Below are positions 27,536-37,068 of a stretch of DNA of 64,000 nucleotides, in pieces. The notes beneath the pieces were generated by a model that ran no database searches, was not told where the DNA came from, and saw only the letters and a list, made by a program, of their open reading frames with translations. Each line of letters begins with the position of its first letter. The first letter of the stretch is position 1. The stretch lies in NCBI RefSeq assembly GCF_013166605.1, contig NZ_JABKKF010000002.1, positions 124,001 through 188,000 of the forward strand, read 5' to 3'. A program made the position numbers and the translations under genes. This DNA comes from Xylanibacter muris. Lineage in GTDB: Bacteria > Bacteroidota > Bacteroidia > Bacteroidales > Bacteroidaceae.

Positions 27536-30500
27536 CTATACAAGGCCGCGTCCGTGGCAGTTCTTGAACTTCTTGCCGCTTCCGCATGGACATGGATCGT
27601 TACGTCCCGGCATCTTGTCTTTTACCACAGGCTGTTGCCGTTGGTGCTGTGCGCGTGTGTCGTGTGCTGCCGCAGCTGCCTGGTTTGGATCCACGAGGCG
27701 TTCCTCTTCGAGGTTCCGTTTGGTTTCAACATACTGCTGTTTAGGAGTTTCTTGCTCTTGGACTGCTTCTTCAACGTGTTCCTGCTGCATTTCAGGGATA
27801 GCGCTGCGCATAAGTATGCCTGTTATGCGGTTGTTCATGTTGTTCACCATTGAGTCGAACAGTTTCACACTTTCGAGTTTGAATATGAGCAACGGGTCTT
27901 TCTGTTCGTATGAAGCATTTTGGACACTGTGCTTAAGTTCGTCAAGTTCGCGCAGGTTTTCCTTCCAGCTGTCGTCTATGATGTGGAGCATTATCACTTT
28001 CTCAAATTCCTTGACAATGCTCTTGCATTCCGTGTCATAGGCTTCCTTAAGGTTGCATGGGATGTTGTACATGCGCCGGCCGTCTGTGATAGGCACCATT
28101 ATGCGTTCGTACATCGCACCCTGATTCTCATAAACCTGCTGTATGATAGGCCATGCCACGCTTTGTATTCTTTCTGTTTTTCTCTTGAATGCTGCCATTG
28201 CAGACTGGAAAGCCCCTTCTGCAAGATCTTCACGGCCGGTCTGTGCAAACTGTTCCTCCGTAAACGGGACTTCCATTGATAGAATGTGAAGGAATTCCTC
28301 TTTGCATCCTTCGTAGTCGTTGTTCTCTATAATGTTTACGATGCGGTCCCAGATGGTGTTTGATATATCCATGCCTATACGTTCGCCCATGAGTGCATGA
28401 CGGCGTTTGCTGTAGACGACTGTGCGCTGTTTGTTCATTACGTCATCATATTCCAACAGACGTTTACGTATTCCGAAGTTGTTTTCCTCCACCTTTTTCT
28501 GGGCGCGTTCTATGCTCTTTGTAATCATGGAGCTTTCAATCATCTCACCGTCCTTGAATCCTAATTTATCCATAACGGCTGCAATACGCTCACTGGCGAA
28601 CAGACGCATGAGCTTGTCTTCCAATGATACGTAGAATACCGATGAGCCGGGGTCGCCCTGACGTCCGGCACGTCCGCGCAACTGGCGGTCTACACGACGG
28701 CTTTCGTGACGCTCTGTGCCTATGATGGCAAGTCCTCCTGCCGCTTTCACCTCATCAGTAAGCTTTATGTCGGTACCGCGTCCGGCCATGTTGGTTGCTA
28801 TGGTCACGGCTCCGAGCAGACGCTCTTCCTCTTTCTTGTTGCCGTTCTCGTCTGTGACAATAATTCTGCCCATTGTGCTTCGTCCTGCCTGTGCCACGAT
28901 ATCTGCCTCTTTCTGGTGAAGTTTGGCATTGAGCACCTGATGCGGGATATGGCGCAAGGTGAGCATTCTTGAAATAAGTTCGGATATCTCAACGGATGTG
29001 GTGCCGACGAGGGTAGGACGTCCGCTGTTGCGCATTTTTTCTATTTCCTCGATAACCGCGTTATACTTCTCACGTGCGGTCTTGTATACACGGTCTTCCA
29101 TATCCTTGCGTTGTATAGGGCGGTTGGTTGGTATTTCAACAACGTCAAGCTTGTAGATGTCCCAAAATTCTCCTGCTTCGGTAATTGCCGTACCGGTCAT
29201 ACCTGCCAGCTTATGATACATACGGAAATAGTTTTGGAGTGTGATTGTGGCAAATGTCTGGGTTGCGGCTTCTACCTTCACATGCTCTTTGGCCTCTACA
29301 GCCTGGTGCAGTCCGTCGCTCCAGCGGCGGCCTTCCATTATACGTCCGGTCTGTTCGTCAACGATTTTCACCTCACCGTCTATGACCACATATTCATCAT
29401 CTTTATTGAACATGGTGTATGCTTTCAGGAGTTGCTGCAACGTGTGTACGCGCTCGCTTTGTACGGCATAGTGGCTCAACAGTTCGTCTTTCTTGTCAAG
29501 CTTGTCCTGGTCGGACAGGTCCTTTTCATTCTCGAGTGCGGAAAGTTCGAATGCTATGTCCGGCAATATGAACAGTGCATTATCATTTACCTGATTGGCG
29601 AGCCATTCTGTTCCCTTATCGGTAAGATCGCATGAATTCAGTTTTTCCTCAACAACGAAGTATAAAGGCTTAACAGCCTCAGGCATGCGCCTGTTGTTGT
29701 TTTCCATGTATATTTCCTCGGTCTTAAGCATTCCCGCCTTTATACCTTCTTCGGAAAGATATTTTATCAGAGGCTTGTTTTTCGGTAAAGCCTTGTGTGA
29801 GCGGTATAGCGACAGGAAACCTTCATCAAGTAGAGTCTTGTCATTTTTGGCCCGTCCTTCAGAAATCTTTTGTTTTGCTTCTGCAAGATATTGTGTGGCA
29901 AGTTTGCGCTGAACGTCTACAAGCTTTTCTACCAATGGCTGGTACTCTTCAAACATCTGCACATCGCCCTTGGGTACAGGACCTGAGATAATAAGAGGTG
30001 TACGTGCATCATCAATAAGCACCGAGTCAACCTCGTCGACAATGGCATAGTTGTGCGCGCGCTGTACAAGGTCGGCCGGAGATACAGCCATGTTGTCACG
30101 CAGGTAGTCGAAGCCGAACTCGTTGTTTGTACCGAAAGTGATATCTGCCTGATATGCCCTGCGGCGTGCATCGGAGTTTGGCTGGTGCTTGTCTATGCAG
30201 TCAACGGAAAGTCCGTGGAATTCATACAACGGCCCCATCCATTCGGAGTCACGTTTTGCAAGATAGTCATTGACTGTTACCACATGCACACCGTTTCCTG
30301 TGAGTGCATTAAGGAATACCGGCAGTGTGGCGACGAGTGTCTTACCTTCACCGGTGGCCATCTCGGCAATCTTACCCTGATGCAGTATGGTACCACCAAT
30401 AATCTGTACATCATAGTGTACCATCTGCCATTGCAGGTCATTGCCTCCGGCTGTCCAATGGTTATGGTAAATGGCCTTGTCACCATCAATGGTAATGAAG

Positions 30501-30934
30501 TCGTTTTGAGGATTTGCTGCCAGGTTACGGTCGAAATCGTTTGCAGTCACAATTGTTTCCTCGTTTGTGGCAAACCGTTTTGCCGTTTCCTTTACGATAG
30601 AGAAAACTTCCGGCATGAATTTATTGAGCTGTTCCTCATAGATGTCAAGCACCTCTTTTTCCAACTTGTCTATCTGATTGAAGATGTCTTCGCGCTCGTC
30701 GATAGGGGTATTCTCAATAGTAGCTTTAAGCTCGGCTATTTTTTCTTTCTGTTTGCTTGCCGAACTTTGTATTTTTTCTTTTATCTCCTGTGTTTTCGCA
30801 CGCAAACCGTCGTTGTCCAGTTTTTCTATGGAGGGATAGGCTACCTTTACGCTTTCAAGCAATGGGCGTACCATTTTCATATCCCTTGATGACTTGTCGC
30901 CGAAAAGCGACTTTAGAATATTGCTGAAATTCAT
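27536..30934 (-). CDS. secA: Preprotein translocase subunit SecA
   Basis: An 1132-residue SecA ATPase that drives Sec-dependent export. NBD1 has [22 protein letters not shown] (Walker A) and [20 protein letters not shown]. The protein-binding domain and NBD2 ([42 protein letters not shown]) follow. It ends with the zinc/SecB-binding tail [16 protein letters not shown] after a Gln/Glu-rich linker. It is longer than the E. coli protein (901) through insertions typical of Bacteroidota SecA. The gene follows the phosphatase-like gene after 104 bases on the same strand and no separate promoter is evident. Confidence 0.97.
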   Translation of the reverse strand: MNFSNILKSLFGDKSSRDMKMVRPLLESVKVAYPSIEKLDNDGLRAKTQEIKEKIQSSASKQKEKIAELKATIENTPIDEREDIFNQIDKLEKEVLDIYEEQLNKFMPEVFSIVKETAKRFATNEETIVTANDFDRNLAANPQNDFITIDGDKAIYHNHWTAGGNDLQWQMVHYDVQIIGGTILHQGKIAEMATGEGKTLVATLPVFLNALTGNGVHVVTVNDYLAKRDSEWMGPLYEFHGLSVDCIDKHQPNSDARRRAYQADITFGTNNEFGFDYLRDNMAVSPADLVQRAHNYAIVDEVDSVLIDDARTPLIISGPVPKGDVQMFEEYQPLVEKLVDVQRKLATQYLAEAKQKISEGRAKNDKTLLDEGFLSLYRSHKALPKNKPLIKYLSEEGIKAGMLKTEEIYMENNNRRMPEAVKPLYFVVEEKLNSCDLTDKGTEWLANQVNDNALFILPDIAFELSALENEKDLSDQDKLDKKDELLSHYAVQSERVHTLQQLLKAYTMFNKDDEYVVIDGEVKIVDEQTGRIMEGRRWSDGLHQAVEAKEHVKVEAATQTFATITLQNYFRMYHKLAGMTGTAITEAGEFWDIYKLDVVEIPTNRPIQRKDMEDRVYKTAREKYNAVIEEIEKMRNSGRPTLVGTTSVEISELISRMLTLRHIPHQVLNAKLHQKEADIVAQAGRSTMGRIIVTDENGNKKEEERLLGAVTIATNMAGRGTDIKLTDEVKAAGGLAIIGTERHESRRVDRQLRGRAGRQGDPGSSVFYVSLEDKLMRLFASERIAAVMDKLGFKDGEMIESSMITKSIERAQKKVEENNFGIRKRLLEYDDVMNKQRTVVYSKRRHALMGERIGMDISNTIWDRIVNIIENNDYEGCKEEFLHILSMEVPFTEEQFAQTGREDLAEGAFQSAMAAFKRKTERIQSVAWPIIQQVYENQGAMYERIMVPITDGRRMYNIPCNLKEAYDTECKSIVKEFEKVIMLHIIDDSWKENLRELDELKHSVQNASYEQKDPLLIFKLESVKLFDSMVNNMNNRITGILMRSAIPEMQQEHVEEAVQEQETPKQQYVETKRNLEEERLVDPNQAAAAAHDTRAQHQRQQPVVKDKMPGRNDPCPCGSGKKFKNCHGRGLV

Positions 30935-31038
30935 TATTATATTGTTTTTTTATTTTTACTTTTTTGTTATAGGGGGCTCCATCTTGCTTTTAATAGGTTG
31001 TAAAGCCCATGATATTGATGTTCTACTGGGACAGTCTT

Positions 31039-32613
31039 TTAAAATAAAGGCTGTGACGAACATGCGTTCGGAGCCCTTATTCTGATGGCCTTTGCTACAG
31101 TAGGTGCAATCCTGTCTACTGTAACAGGTGTGCTTATGTGCTCCGGTTTAAGTCCGGTTTTGAAGAATATTATTGGAAACTGGATGAAAGATTCTCTTGA
31201 CAACTTGTTTTCCATATTGTTGTCATTCACGAGATGCCATCCAGGGTTTATTTCTATAATAATGTCACCGTTACGTTGCGGATTGAATCCGTTGCGTGTT
31301 TTTGTGATAAGTTCATTATGACTGGAAAGAAGTTGTTGTGACGTGTAAACGTTTCGTACCCCTGATAGCATTGACAGAAATTCCTGTGCTCTTTCTGTTA
31401 GCTGGGTAAGACTTATTTGTTTGTCTTCCAGTAATTTGTGATTGATAAATATCTGCGGTCCGAAGCATGTGTCCACATATTGCCCCATTCCGTATACAGC
31501 CCCGAGATAGATGTTCAGCAAGTTTGCTGTACGGCTTATGTTGAATGTCCCTGTCGGAACGTTGTATTTACCATAGTCTGCGTCATCTTCATCGGCATAT
31601 CCTGAACTGGCCATGACCACCATGACATTGTCAAGGCCTATTGATTTGTCTATTTCTTTAAGCAGCCGTGCAATTTCCTTGTCAAGTTTCACGTATGTGT
31701 CTTGAAGCTCCATTTGACACTCATTGGTAGGCTTATGGTCGAAATTACCGGCATAGTAGGTAATGTAGAGCAGGTCGGTGATGGCATCGCTTCCCATTGC
31801 ATTGCTTCTCATGCATTGCAGGGCTGTGGACGTTACATCCTCGTTCACTAATCCGCTGGTTTTAAACTCGCGGTATTTCCGTGGGCTTGTAAACTTGTGG
31901 CTGAACGGTTTCTGCATGCCTCCGCTGAGGAAATAGCTGAAGTTTCCTGACAGTCTGTTTTCAGGTTCCCATGTCCTGTTGTCTATTCTTGACCGTGGCG
32001 ATGATACAGAGTTGTAAGAAGAAATCCATGACGACACTTTATTACCATAGTATTCCGATGTACACCAATATCCGCTGTTGTCGTCTATCCATATTGCACC
32101 GTTGGCAGCGTGTCCTGCGCTGAATACGGCTGCGTCTCTGAATGGTGCAACGGAGAATACTACAGCCTTTCCTGCTGTGGCCACCTTCAGCTCATCGGCA
32201 AGAGTAGATGTATATAGCCTTTTGGGTGATGAGCAGTCTTTTGTATATACACCTTTATATGTATTGTCATCTGTGCAAAATTCGGGACGCAATGTTTCTT
32301 TATTCAGCCATTGTCTCCCTACGATGCCATTATAATAAGGTGTAGTGCCTGTTGCCATTGATGCAGTGGCTGAGGCGCGGTCGATAGGTGCGAAAGGGTA
32401 GGAGGCATTTGTATATACGATACCCTGTTCCAACAGTTTCTTGAATCCTTCGTTGCCGTAAAGCGGTGCAAAGGCGTCAAGATAATCTGAGCGCAACTGG
32501 TCAATATTGATGCTGACCACCATCTTCGGTGCTTGGCTTATAGTCTGAGCCTGGGCATTGATGGCGGCAACGAGAACTGCCAGAAATGATATGGGTATGT
32601 GCTTATATTTCAT
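31039..32613 (-). CDS. Alkaline-phosphatase-fold exported protein lacking catalytic residues
   Basis: A 524-residue exported protein with a signal peptide ending INAQAQ. Overall it follows PafA-type alkaline phosphatases: VVSINIDQLRSDYL with D38, then TGTTPYYNGIVG, SAGHAANGAIWIDD, and DRIAPTVAKAIRIRAP at the end. The catalytic positions are changed. The Thr nucleophile region reads PIDRASATAS, the Asn in GNDW is GRQW, the Lys-Asp-Arg motif is FRDAA, SDHG is ASSG, and the late His before VP is IQFP. Only the first Asp is plainly kept. It is therefore probably not a working phosphatase. It is cotranscribed with the Lnb-family protein upstream (35-base gap). A binding or scaffolding role is possible but unproven. 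Confidence 0.85.
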   Translation of the reverse strand: MKYKHIPISFLAVLVAAINAQAQTISQAPKMVVSINIDQLRSDYLDAFAPLYGNEGFKKLLEQGIVYTNASYPFAPIDRASATASMATGTTPYYNGIVGRQWLNKETLRPEFCTDDNTYKGVYTKDCSSPKRLYTSTLADELKVATAGKAVVFSVAPFRDAAVFSAGHAANGAIWIDDNSGYWCTSEYYGNKVSSWISSYNSVSSPRSRIDNRTWEPENRLSGNFSYFLSGGMQKPFSHKFTSPRKYREFKTSGLVNEDVTSTALQCMRSNAMGSDAITDLLYITYYAGNFDHKPTNECQMELQDTYVKLDKEIARLLKEIDKSIGLDNVMVVMASSGYADEDDADYGKYNVPTGTFNISRTANLLNIYLGAVYGMGQYVDTCFGPQIFINHKLLEDKQISLTQLTERAQEFLSMLSGVRNVYTSQQLLSSHNELITKTRNGFNPQRNGDIIIEINPGWHLVNDNNMENKLSRESFIQFPIIFFKTGLKPEHISTPVTVDRIAPTVAKAIRIRAPNACSSQPLF

Positions 32614-32648
32614 TTGTCTGTCTATTCCTTAGATTTTATGTTCCTGTC

Positions 32649-33905
32649 TTATCTCAAACACTGTTTTAAATTAACCATGTTTCTTAAAAGCAAAGATAGT
32701 GCCACAAATTCAATACCTTCGGCATAGTCCTGAAAAAATCCCCCAATAATGAATACTATAATCATTATTGAAGATGTTTTCCAATATGCCGTCATCGTTT
32801 TACTGTAATATCTGAGGTTTTTAGAAAGACGGCAAAACTTGATCATGCTTGGTATGAATATCAGTGGCAGAGGATTGAGCAAAAGTATTTGCAGGTTTGT
32901 GCTTGTCGTCGGGTGTTCAGAGAAGAACAAGGCAAGAATTACTATTCCGGCCGTTCCTTGTATGAGCATAAGCAATATGTCGTATATATGGAACGTCTTG
33001 TTTTTTTTGTACTCTATAATACATACGATAATGGTGAGTGCCAGCAATATCGATGCACACCAGACTGGTGTTAGCGGAAAGCCTTTTTCTATAATCTGTG
33101 CTCCCGGATCAACAATGATGCGTGTTTCCTTTACCAAAGGGCGATGGCTGTCCTTTGTATAAATCATGGCATTGCCGAAATCAAATCTCAGATTTTCGGG
33201 AAGAAATTGTTGGTCGTAGAAACTTGTATTTTTATCGGCTTTTACTCCAAGGCACAAGTCGTTTCCAAATGTAGCCCAAGGATGATCGGAAGTATATTTA
33301 TATATAAGTTTGCGAAAAGAGCCTTTCAATGGCCTGTCTTCAAAATACTCTATTCTTCCGTCGATACTTCCGGCAATCATGTCGCGTGCCCTTGTGGTAC
33401 AATTGTCATAAAAGAAATTGTAGCGGTATACTTTATTTTCCGGTTGAAGGTTGACAACCAAATTGTGCCAAATTTTCTTTTTCTCGTCAGGAGTAAGGTC
33501 AATCACTTGTTCTACAACCCTGCTTCCGAATTTTTTGTATTCGGCTTTGAATAAATCAAAAGGAATGACGCCAAGTTCGTAATCTGTTATTCCGAAAGTG
33601 AAGCGGAGGATGAAGAAAGGTTTCTTAAAGTTGAATATACCGTAATTAAAAGCCCAGTCTTCGCCTGTACGTAAATCGTGATATCGTAGGGCCGTATGTC
33701 CGTACAGACTGTATATTCTTTCATGCGGAGAGCAAGTCAGCAGGCTTACCTCAACGGAGTCGGCTATGGCGGCGGAATCCGATGATTCCACTTCTTGTTC
33801 CGTATTTTCTTTTATAGGTTGTGCCGTGGCACTTGTCATACTGATACATAACAGTATCAGGATAGTCGCTATATTGTTGATTATTATGTTGTGTATCTTT
33901 TTCAC
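32649..33905 (-). CDS. Lnb-family (DUF4105) membrane protein, probable lipoprotein N-acyltransferase relative
   Basis: A 418-residue membrane protein with a GTG start. An N-terminal hydrophobic stretch (IATILILLCISMTSATAQ) leads to a periplasmic DUF4105 domain with LLTCSPHERIYSLYGHTALRYHD, FNYGIFNF and NFFYDNCTTRARDM; the conserved His and Cys could be catalytic. Four or five membrane segments fill the C-terminal 170 residues. DUF4105 proteins of Bacteroidota include Lnb, which N-acylates lipoproteins. The exact substrate here is inferred. Longer in-frame starts (ATG 33920 or 33959) lie upstream of or inside the promoter, so the GTG four bases after the -7 element is preferred and the mRNA appears leaderless. 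Confidence 0.8.
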   Translation of the reverse strand: MKKIHNIIINNIATILILLCISMTSATAQPIKENTEQEVESSDSAAIADSVEVSLLTCSPHERIYSLYGHTALRYHDLRTGEDWAFNYGIFNFKKPFFILRFTFGITDYELGVIPFDLFKAEYKKFGSRVVEQVIDLTPDEKKKIWHNLVVNLQPENKVYRYNFFYDNCTTRARDMIAGSIDGRIEYFEDRPLKGSFRKLIYKYTSDHPWATFGNDLCLGVKADKNTSFYDQQFLPENLRFDFGNAMIYTKDSHRPLVKETRIIVDPGAQIIEKGFPLTPVWCASILLALTIIVCIIEYKKNKTFHIYDILLMLIQGTAGIVILALFFSEHPTTSTNLQILLLNPLPLIFIPSMIKFCRLSKNLRYYSKTMTAYWKTSSIMIIVFIIGGFFQDYAEGIEFVALSLLLRNMVNLKQCLR

Positions 33906-33909
33906 GTTG

Positions 33910-33941
33910 CAAAGATACATTATTAAATTGGAATTTCCAAA
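33910..33941 (-). promoter_or_regulatory. Promoter of the Lnb/pseudophosphatase operon
   Basis: TTTG (33941-33938), 20 nt, then TATCTTTG (33917-33910), then CAAC and a GTG codon. The geometry equals that of the EFR1 gene, where TAAC and ATG follow TATCTTTG. Confidence 0.75.
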
Positions 33942-34188
33942 AACTAATAATAAAAACACATATTCGGGTTATACTTATATATTTCTGTTTGTTACAGTTC
34001 GGATAAGAGTACAGGTGATTGTCCGTATATCCGTGATAATATCGGAATTCCATACTTTGCGGTGATGGATATTTATGGAGATATGTTCTTTTGTCCAGAA
34101 CTGATTAAAGGCTTTGTCTTAACAATGTAAAAAACTGTCTATGGTCAATAAAAATTGATTAGTATGGTTTATTCTCGGAAAAAATCAA

Positions 34189-34196
34189 TAATTTTG
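34189..34196 (+). promoter_or_regulatory. -7 element of the coaX operon
   Basis: TAATTTTG 25 bases before the coaX ATG; the -33 element is weak. The rest of 33960-34188 is AT-rich and shows no gene. Confidence 0.5.
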
Positions 34197-34221
34197 CACG
34201 CTGATAACTATAAAGAGTCTG

Positions 34222-34977
34222 ATGAAACTTACCATAGACATAGGTAATACCTGTACCAAATTAGTGGCTTTCAATGGTTTGGAAGCGTTATGCGAATGCC
34301 GGACAGACACGGATGATATTCTGAGACTGAAAGATTTCTGTTCTTTGTATCCGTTTGAGAGCGGGATAATGTCCTCGGTTATTCCTGTTTCGCATGAAAT
34401 GGATAAGGCCATATCGGCTCTTCCTTTTAATGTTATGCGTTTTCGTTCAGGTGTGACACCTCTTCCCATTGTCAACATGTATTCCACTCCTCTTACGCTT
34501 GGTTCTGATCGTATTGCTGCGGCTGTCGGAGCATATATGAAACATGAGGGTAGCCCTGTACTCGTGATAGATGTCGGGACGTGTATCACTTATGATTTTG
34601 TCAATGAACGTGGTGAATATCTTGGCGGAAACATCTCACCGGGACCAAAGATACGTTTCAGGGCCCTTCATGAGATGACAGCGGCTTTACCGCTTGTAGA
34701 CCGTCGTGGAGATCTGCCTGAAACAGGGTATTCAACTGATACGGCCATAAGGAGTGGGGTTCTCCGAGGAATAGAATATGAGATAGAGGGATATATTCGT
34801 GATTTTTTATTAAAATATCCAGGTCTTTTTATTTATTTAACGGGTGGTGTTCAGCTTGACTTGCACATTTCGGAAAAAAAGTGCATCTTTGCAGATAAAT
34901 TCATAGTTCCTGAGGGACTGAACCGTATACTTCTTCATAATGAAGCATTAATATCGAATGAAAAAAATAATATTTAG
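34222..34977 (+). CDS. coaX: Type III pantothenate kinase
   Basis: A 251-residue ASKHA-fold kinase that phosphorylates pantothenate, the first step of coenzyme A synthesis. Motifs are the N-terminal phosphate loop MKLTIDIGNTCTKL, SDRIAAAVGAY, VIDVGTCITYDFV and GGNISPGPKIRFRALHEMTAALP. The later region LFIYLTGG is the third phosphate contact. It overlaps the next gene by 20 bases, so translation is coupled, and heads a five-gene envelope operon. Confidence 0.94.
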   Translation: MKLTIDIGNTCTKLVAFNGLEALCECRTDTDDILRLKDFCSLYPFESGIMSSVIPVSHEMDKAISALPFNVMRFRSGVTPLPIVNMYSTPLTLGSDRIAAAVGAYMKHEGSPVLVIDVGTCITYDFVNERGEYLGGNISPGPKIRFRALHEMTAALPLVDRRGDLPETGYSTDTAIRSGVLRGIEYEIEGYIRDFLLKYPGLFIYLTGGVQLDLHISEKKCIFADKFIVPEGLNRILLHNEALISNEKNNI

Positions 34978-36244
34978 CAGTATTTTTTGCAGTGTGTGTG
35001 TTTTGGCAGCCAACGCCCAAAGCGGTACAAATTCTCCATATAGCCAATACGGCCTTGGCGTTTTAAGCGACCAGTCTCAAGGATTCAACCGTGGAATGAA
35101 TGGTCTTGGAATAGGCTTGCGTTCAGGCAATAACGTAAATGTTTTAAATCCGGCTTCTTATTCGTCAGTAGATTCTATGACAATGCTTATTGATGCCGGT
35201 TTGTCAGGTCAGATTACCAACTTCAAGGAAAATGGAATGAAAATCAATGCCAATAATGCGGATTTCGAATATATGACAGCTTCATTCCGGTTGAAAAAGA
35301 ATTTTGGTATCGGTCTTGGTGTCATTCCTTTTACAAATATAGGATATAATTATTCTGTTAGTAAAAGAGTCGAGAATTCTTCTCTTGTATCTACGGAGGC
35401 TTTCAGCGGAAATGGTGGCCTGCATCAGGCTTTTATAGGATTGGGATATAAGTTCGGTGACAGGCTGTCATTAGGATTCAATGCTTCTTATCTTTGGGGA
35501 TGCTACGAGAAGACAATACAGAATTCGAGCAGTGAGTCTTATGCGTCAACGGTGCAGAAGACTTATTCTGCCACGGTGAACAGTTACAAGCTTGATTTCG
35601 GAGTTCAATGGGAGCAGCCTCTTTCTGAAAAAGACATGCTCACCTTGGGAGCTATATACGGTCTCGGGCATAGCTTGGGGGCAAATCCGCAAGTGACGAC
35701 GAGTAATAGAAACTCGATGACAGGCGTGTCTACGGAAAATACCTCAAGTGTGGATGACGGACTGAGCATTCCGCATAGTTTCGGAGCTGGTGCTGCATTC
35801 AGGCATGGAAACAAATATATGGTCGGCTTGGATTATTCGTTGCAGACCTGGGGAAAACTTGACTATCCGGAAATGAACAATGCTACGGGGAACTATGAGA
35901 TGAAGAGTGGTTTGCTTTGTGACCGTCACAAAGTAACCTTTGGAGGCGAATGGATTCCGGACAGTGAGGGGCGGAATTTTTTCGGACGCATGCATTACAG
36001 GGCCGGTGTGTCTTACGCCACACCTTATTATAAGGTGAATTCTATGGACGGACCTAAGGAAATAAGTGTGAGTGCCGGTTTCGGTATTCCGATTATCAAT
36101 GCACGCCAACGCCGTTCGATATTGAATGTTTCGGCACAGTGGGTTCATTCTTCAGCAAAGAAGCTTATTACCGAAAACACATTCAGAATAAATATAGGCC
36201 TTACCTTTAACGAGCGTTGGTTCGTGAAGTGGAAAGTGGATTAA
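34958..36244 (+). CDS. Exported outer-membrane beta-barrel protein (function unknown)
   Basis: A 428-residue protein with a signal peptide (IIFSSIFCSVCVLAANAQ). It opens SGTNSPYSQYGLGVLSDQSQGFNRGMNGLGIGLR and has an LNPASYSSVDSMTML segment like that of FadL-type barrels in Bacteroidota. Many alternating strands follow, and the protein ends NIGLTFNERWFVKWKVD with terminal aromatics. It lies between coaX and lptC, a neighbourhood common in Bacteroidales. It could be a transport barrel, but no substrate can be named. Confidence 0.8.
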   Translation: MKKIIFSSIFCSVCVLAANAQSGTNSPYSQYGLGVLSDQSQGFNRGMNGLGIGLRSGNNVNVLNPASYSSVDSMTMLIDAGLSGQITNFKENGMKINANNADFEYMTASFRLKKNFGIGLGVIPFTNIGYNYSVSKRVENSSLVSTEAFSGNGGLHQAFIGLGYKFGDRLSLGFNASYLWGCYEKTIQNSSSESYASTVQKTYSATVNSYKLDFGVQWEQPLSEKDMLTLGAIYGLGHSLGANPQVTTSNRNSMTGVSTENTSSVDDGLSIPHSFGAGAAFRHGNKYMVGLDYSLQTWGKLDYPEMNNATGNYEMKSGLLCDRHKVTFGGEWIPDSEGRNFFGRMHYRAGVSYATPYYKVNSMDGPKEISVSAGFGIPIINARQRRSILNVSAQWVHSSAKKLITENTFRINIGLTFNERWFVKWKVD

Positions 36245-36304
36245 AATAAAAGGAATAGCATATATTTGGACACATTATATATTATAACATTATATATAAT
36301 AGCA

Positions 36305-37060
36305 ATGCTTTTGCTTGTTTTCTTTGTCTGGCTTGTTTATTATAAGATAAAATATGCCATAAGGACAAGAGGTTTTCTTGTCCTTATGATGTTTGTCGCC
36401 ATTTTCTCAGGTGGGTTATGTTCGTGTGAGGAGGGTAGGGAGCATATTGCTCCGGCAATACGTGAACGTGACTCGGTGTCAATGATGATCAGCTATGGTG
36501 TGAACACACTGATTTCCGATTCCGGTGTGATAAAGTACAGGATCGTTTCTGAGAGATGGGATGTGAATACGGTCAGGAATCCTCCGAGGTGGACGTTCAT
36601 AAAAGGAATATTTCTTGAACAGTTTGACGAGAAGTTTCATGTAAAGGCATATATTCAGGCGGATACTGCATGGTATTACGACCAGCAAAAACTGTGGGAG
36701 TTGCGTGGGCGTGTGTCTATGCGTAACGTCAACGGGTTGATATTCAAGAGCGAGGAACTTTTCTGGGACGGTATGAAACATGAACTGTATTCGTATAAGT
36801 TTTCACGTCTTGTCACTCCTGAGCGTACGCTTCAGGGAACATATTTCAGAAGTGACGAGAGTATGACACATTATACGGTGTCAAATTCAAAAGGCTCATT
36901 TGTTAAATCAGATATGGACGGCAGCCAGGTGTCTTCACAACAACTTTCTTCTGATGAAAACGTACATAAGCAGGGAGAGGTGTTGCAGGCCGATACGGCA
37001 GATGTTCTTCCGAATGTACGCCCGGCAGTTAAGGCACACGCTGCAAAGAATAAAAAATAA
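36305..37060 (+). CDS. lptC: LptC-family LPS export periplasmic protein
   Basis: The lptC-like domain is clear: SDSGVIKYRIVSERWDVN, FLEQFDEKFHVKAYIQADTAWYY, KLWELRGRVSMRNVNG and FSRLVTPERTLQGTYFRSDES. LptC carries LPS from LptBFG to LptA in the periplasm. The start is uncertain. A TTG at 36266 and an ATG at 36305 give an extra membrane segment before the second hydrophobic stretch; ATG 36386 (MMFVAIFSGGLCSCEEG) would make a short lipoprotein. A perfect 13-bp hairpin (36358-36388) encloses the last of these starts. The C-terminus is a Lys/Ala-rich tail. It follows the barrel gene and precedes the CBS-domain protein. Confidence 0.85.
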   Translation: MLLLVFFVWLVYYKIKYAIRTRGFLVLMMFVAIFSGGLCSCEEGREHIAPAIRERDSVSMMISYGVNTLISDSGVIKYRIVSERWDVNTVRNPPRWTFIKGIFLEQFDEKFHVKAYIQADTAWYYDQQKLWELRGRVSMRNVNGLIFKSEELFWDGMKHELYSYKFSRLVTPERTLQGTYFRSDESMTHYTVSNSKGSFVKSDMDGSQVSSQQLSSDENVHKQGEVLQADTADVLPNVRPAVKAHAAKNKK

Positions 37061-37068
37061 AAAGTATT

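Noticed and set aside
30053..30889. 278-codon open frame on the plus strand
   Set aside because: Antisense to the N-terminal third of secA; it has no start context, domain or promoter.
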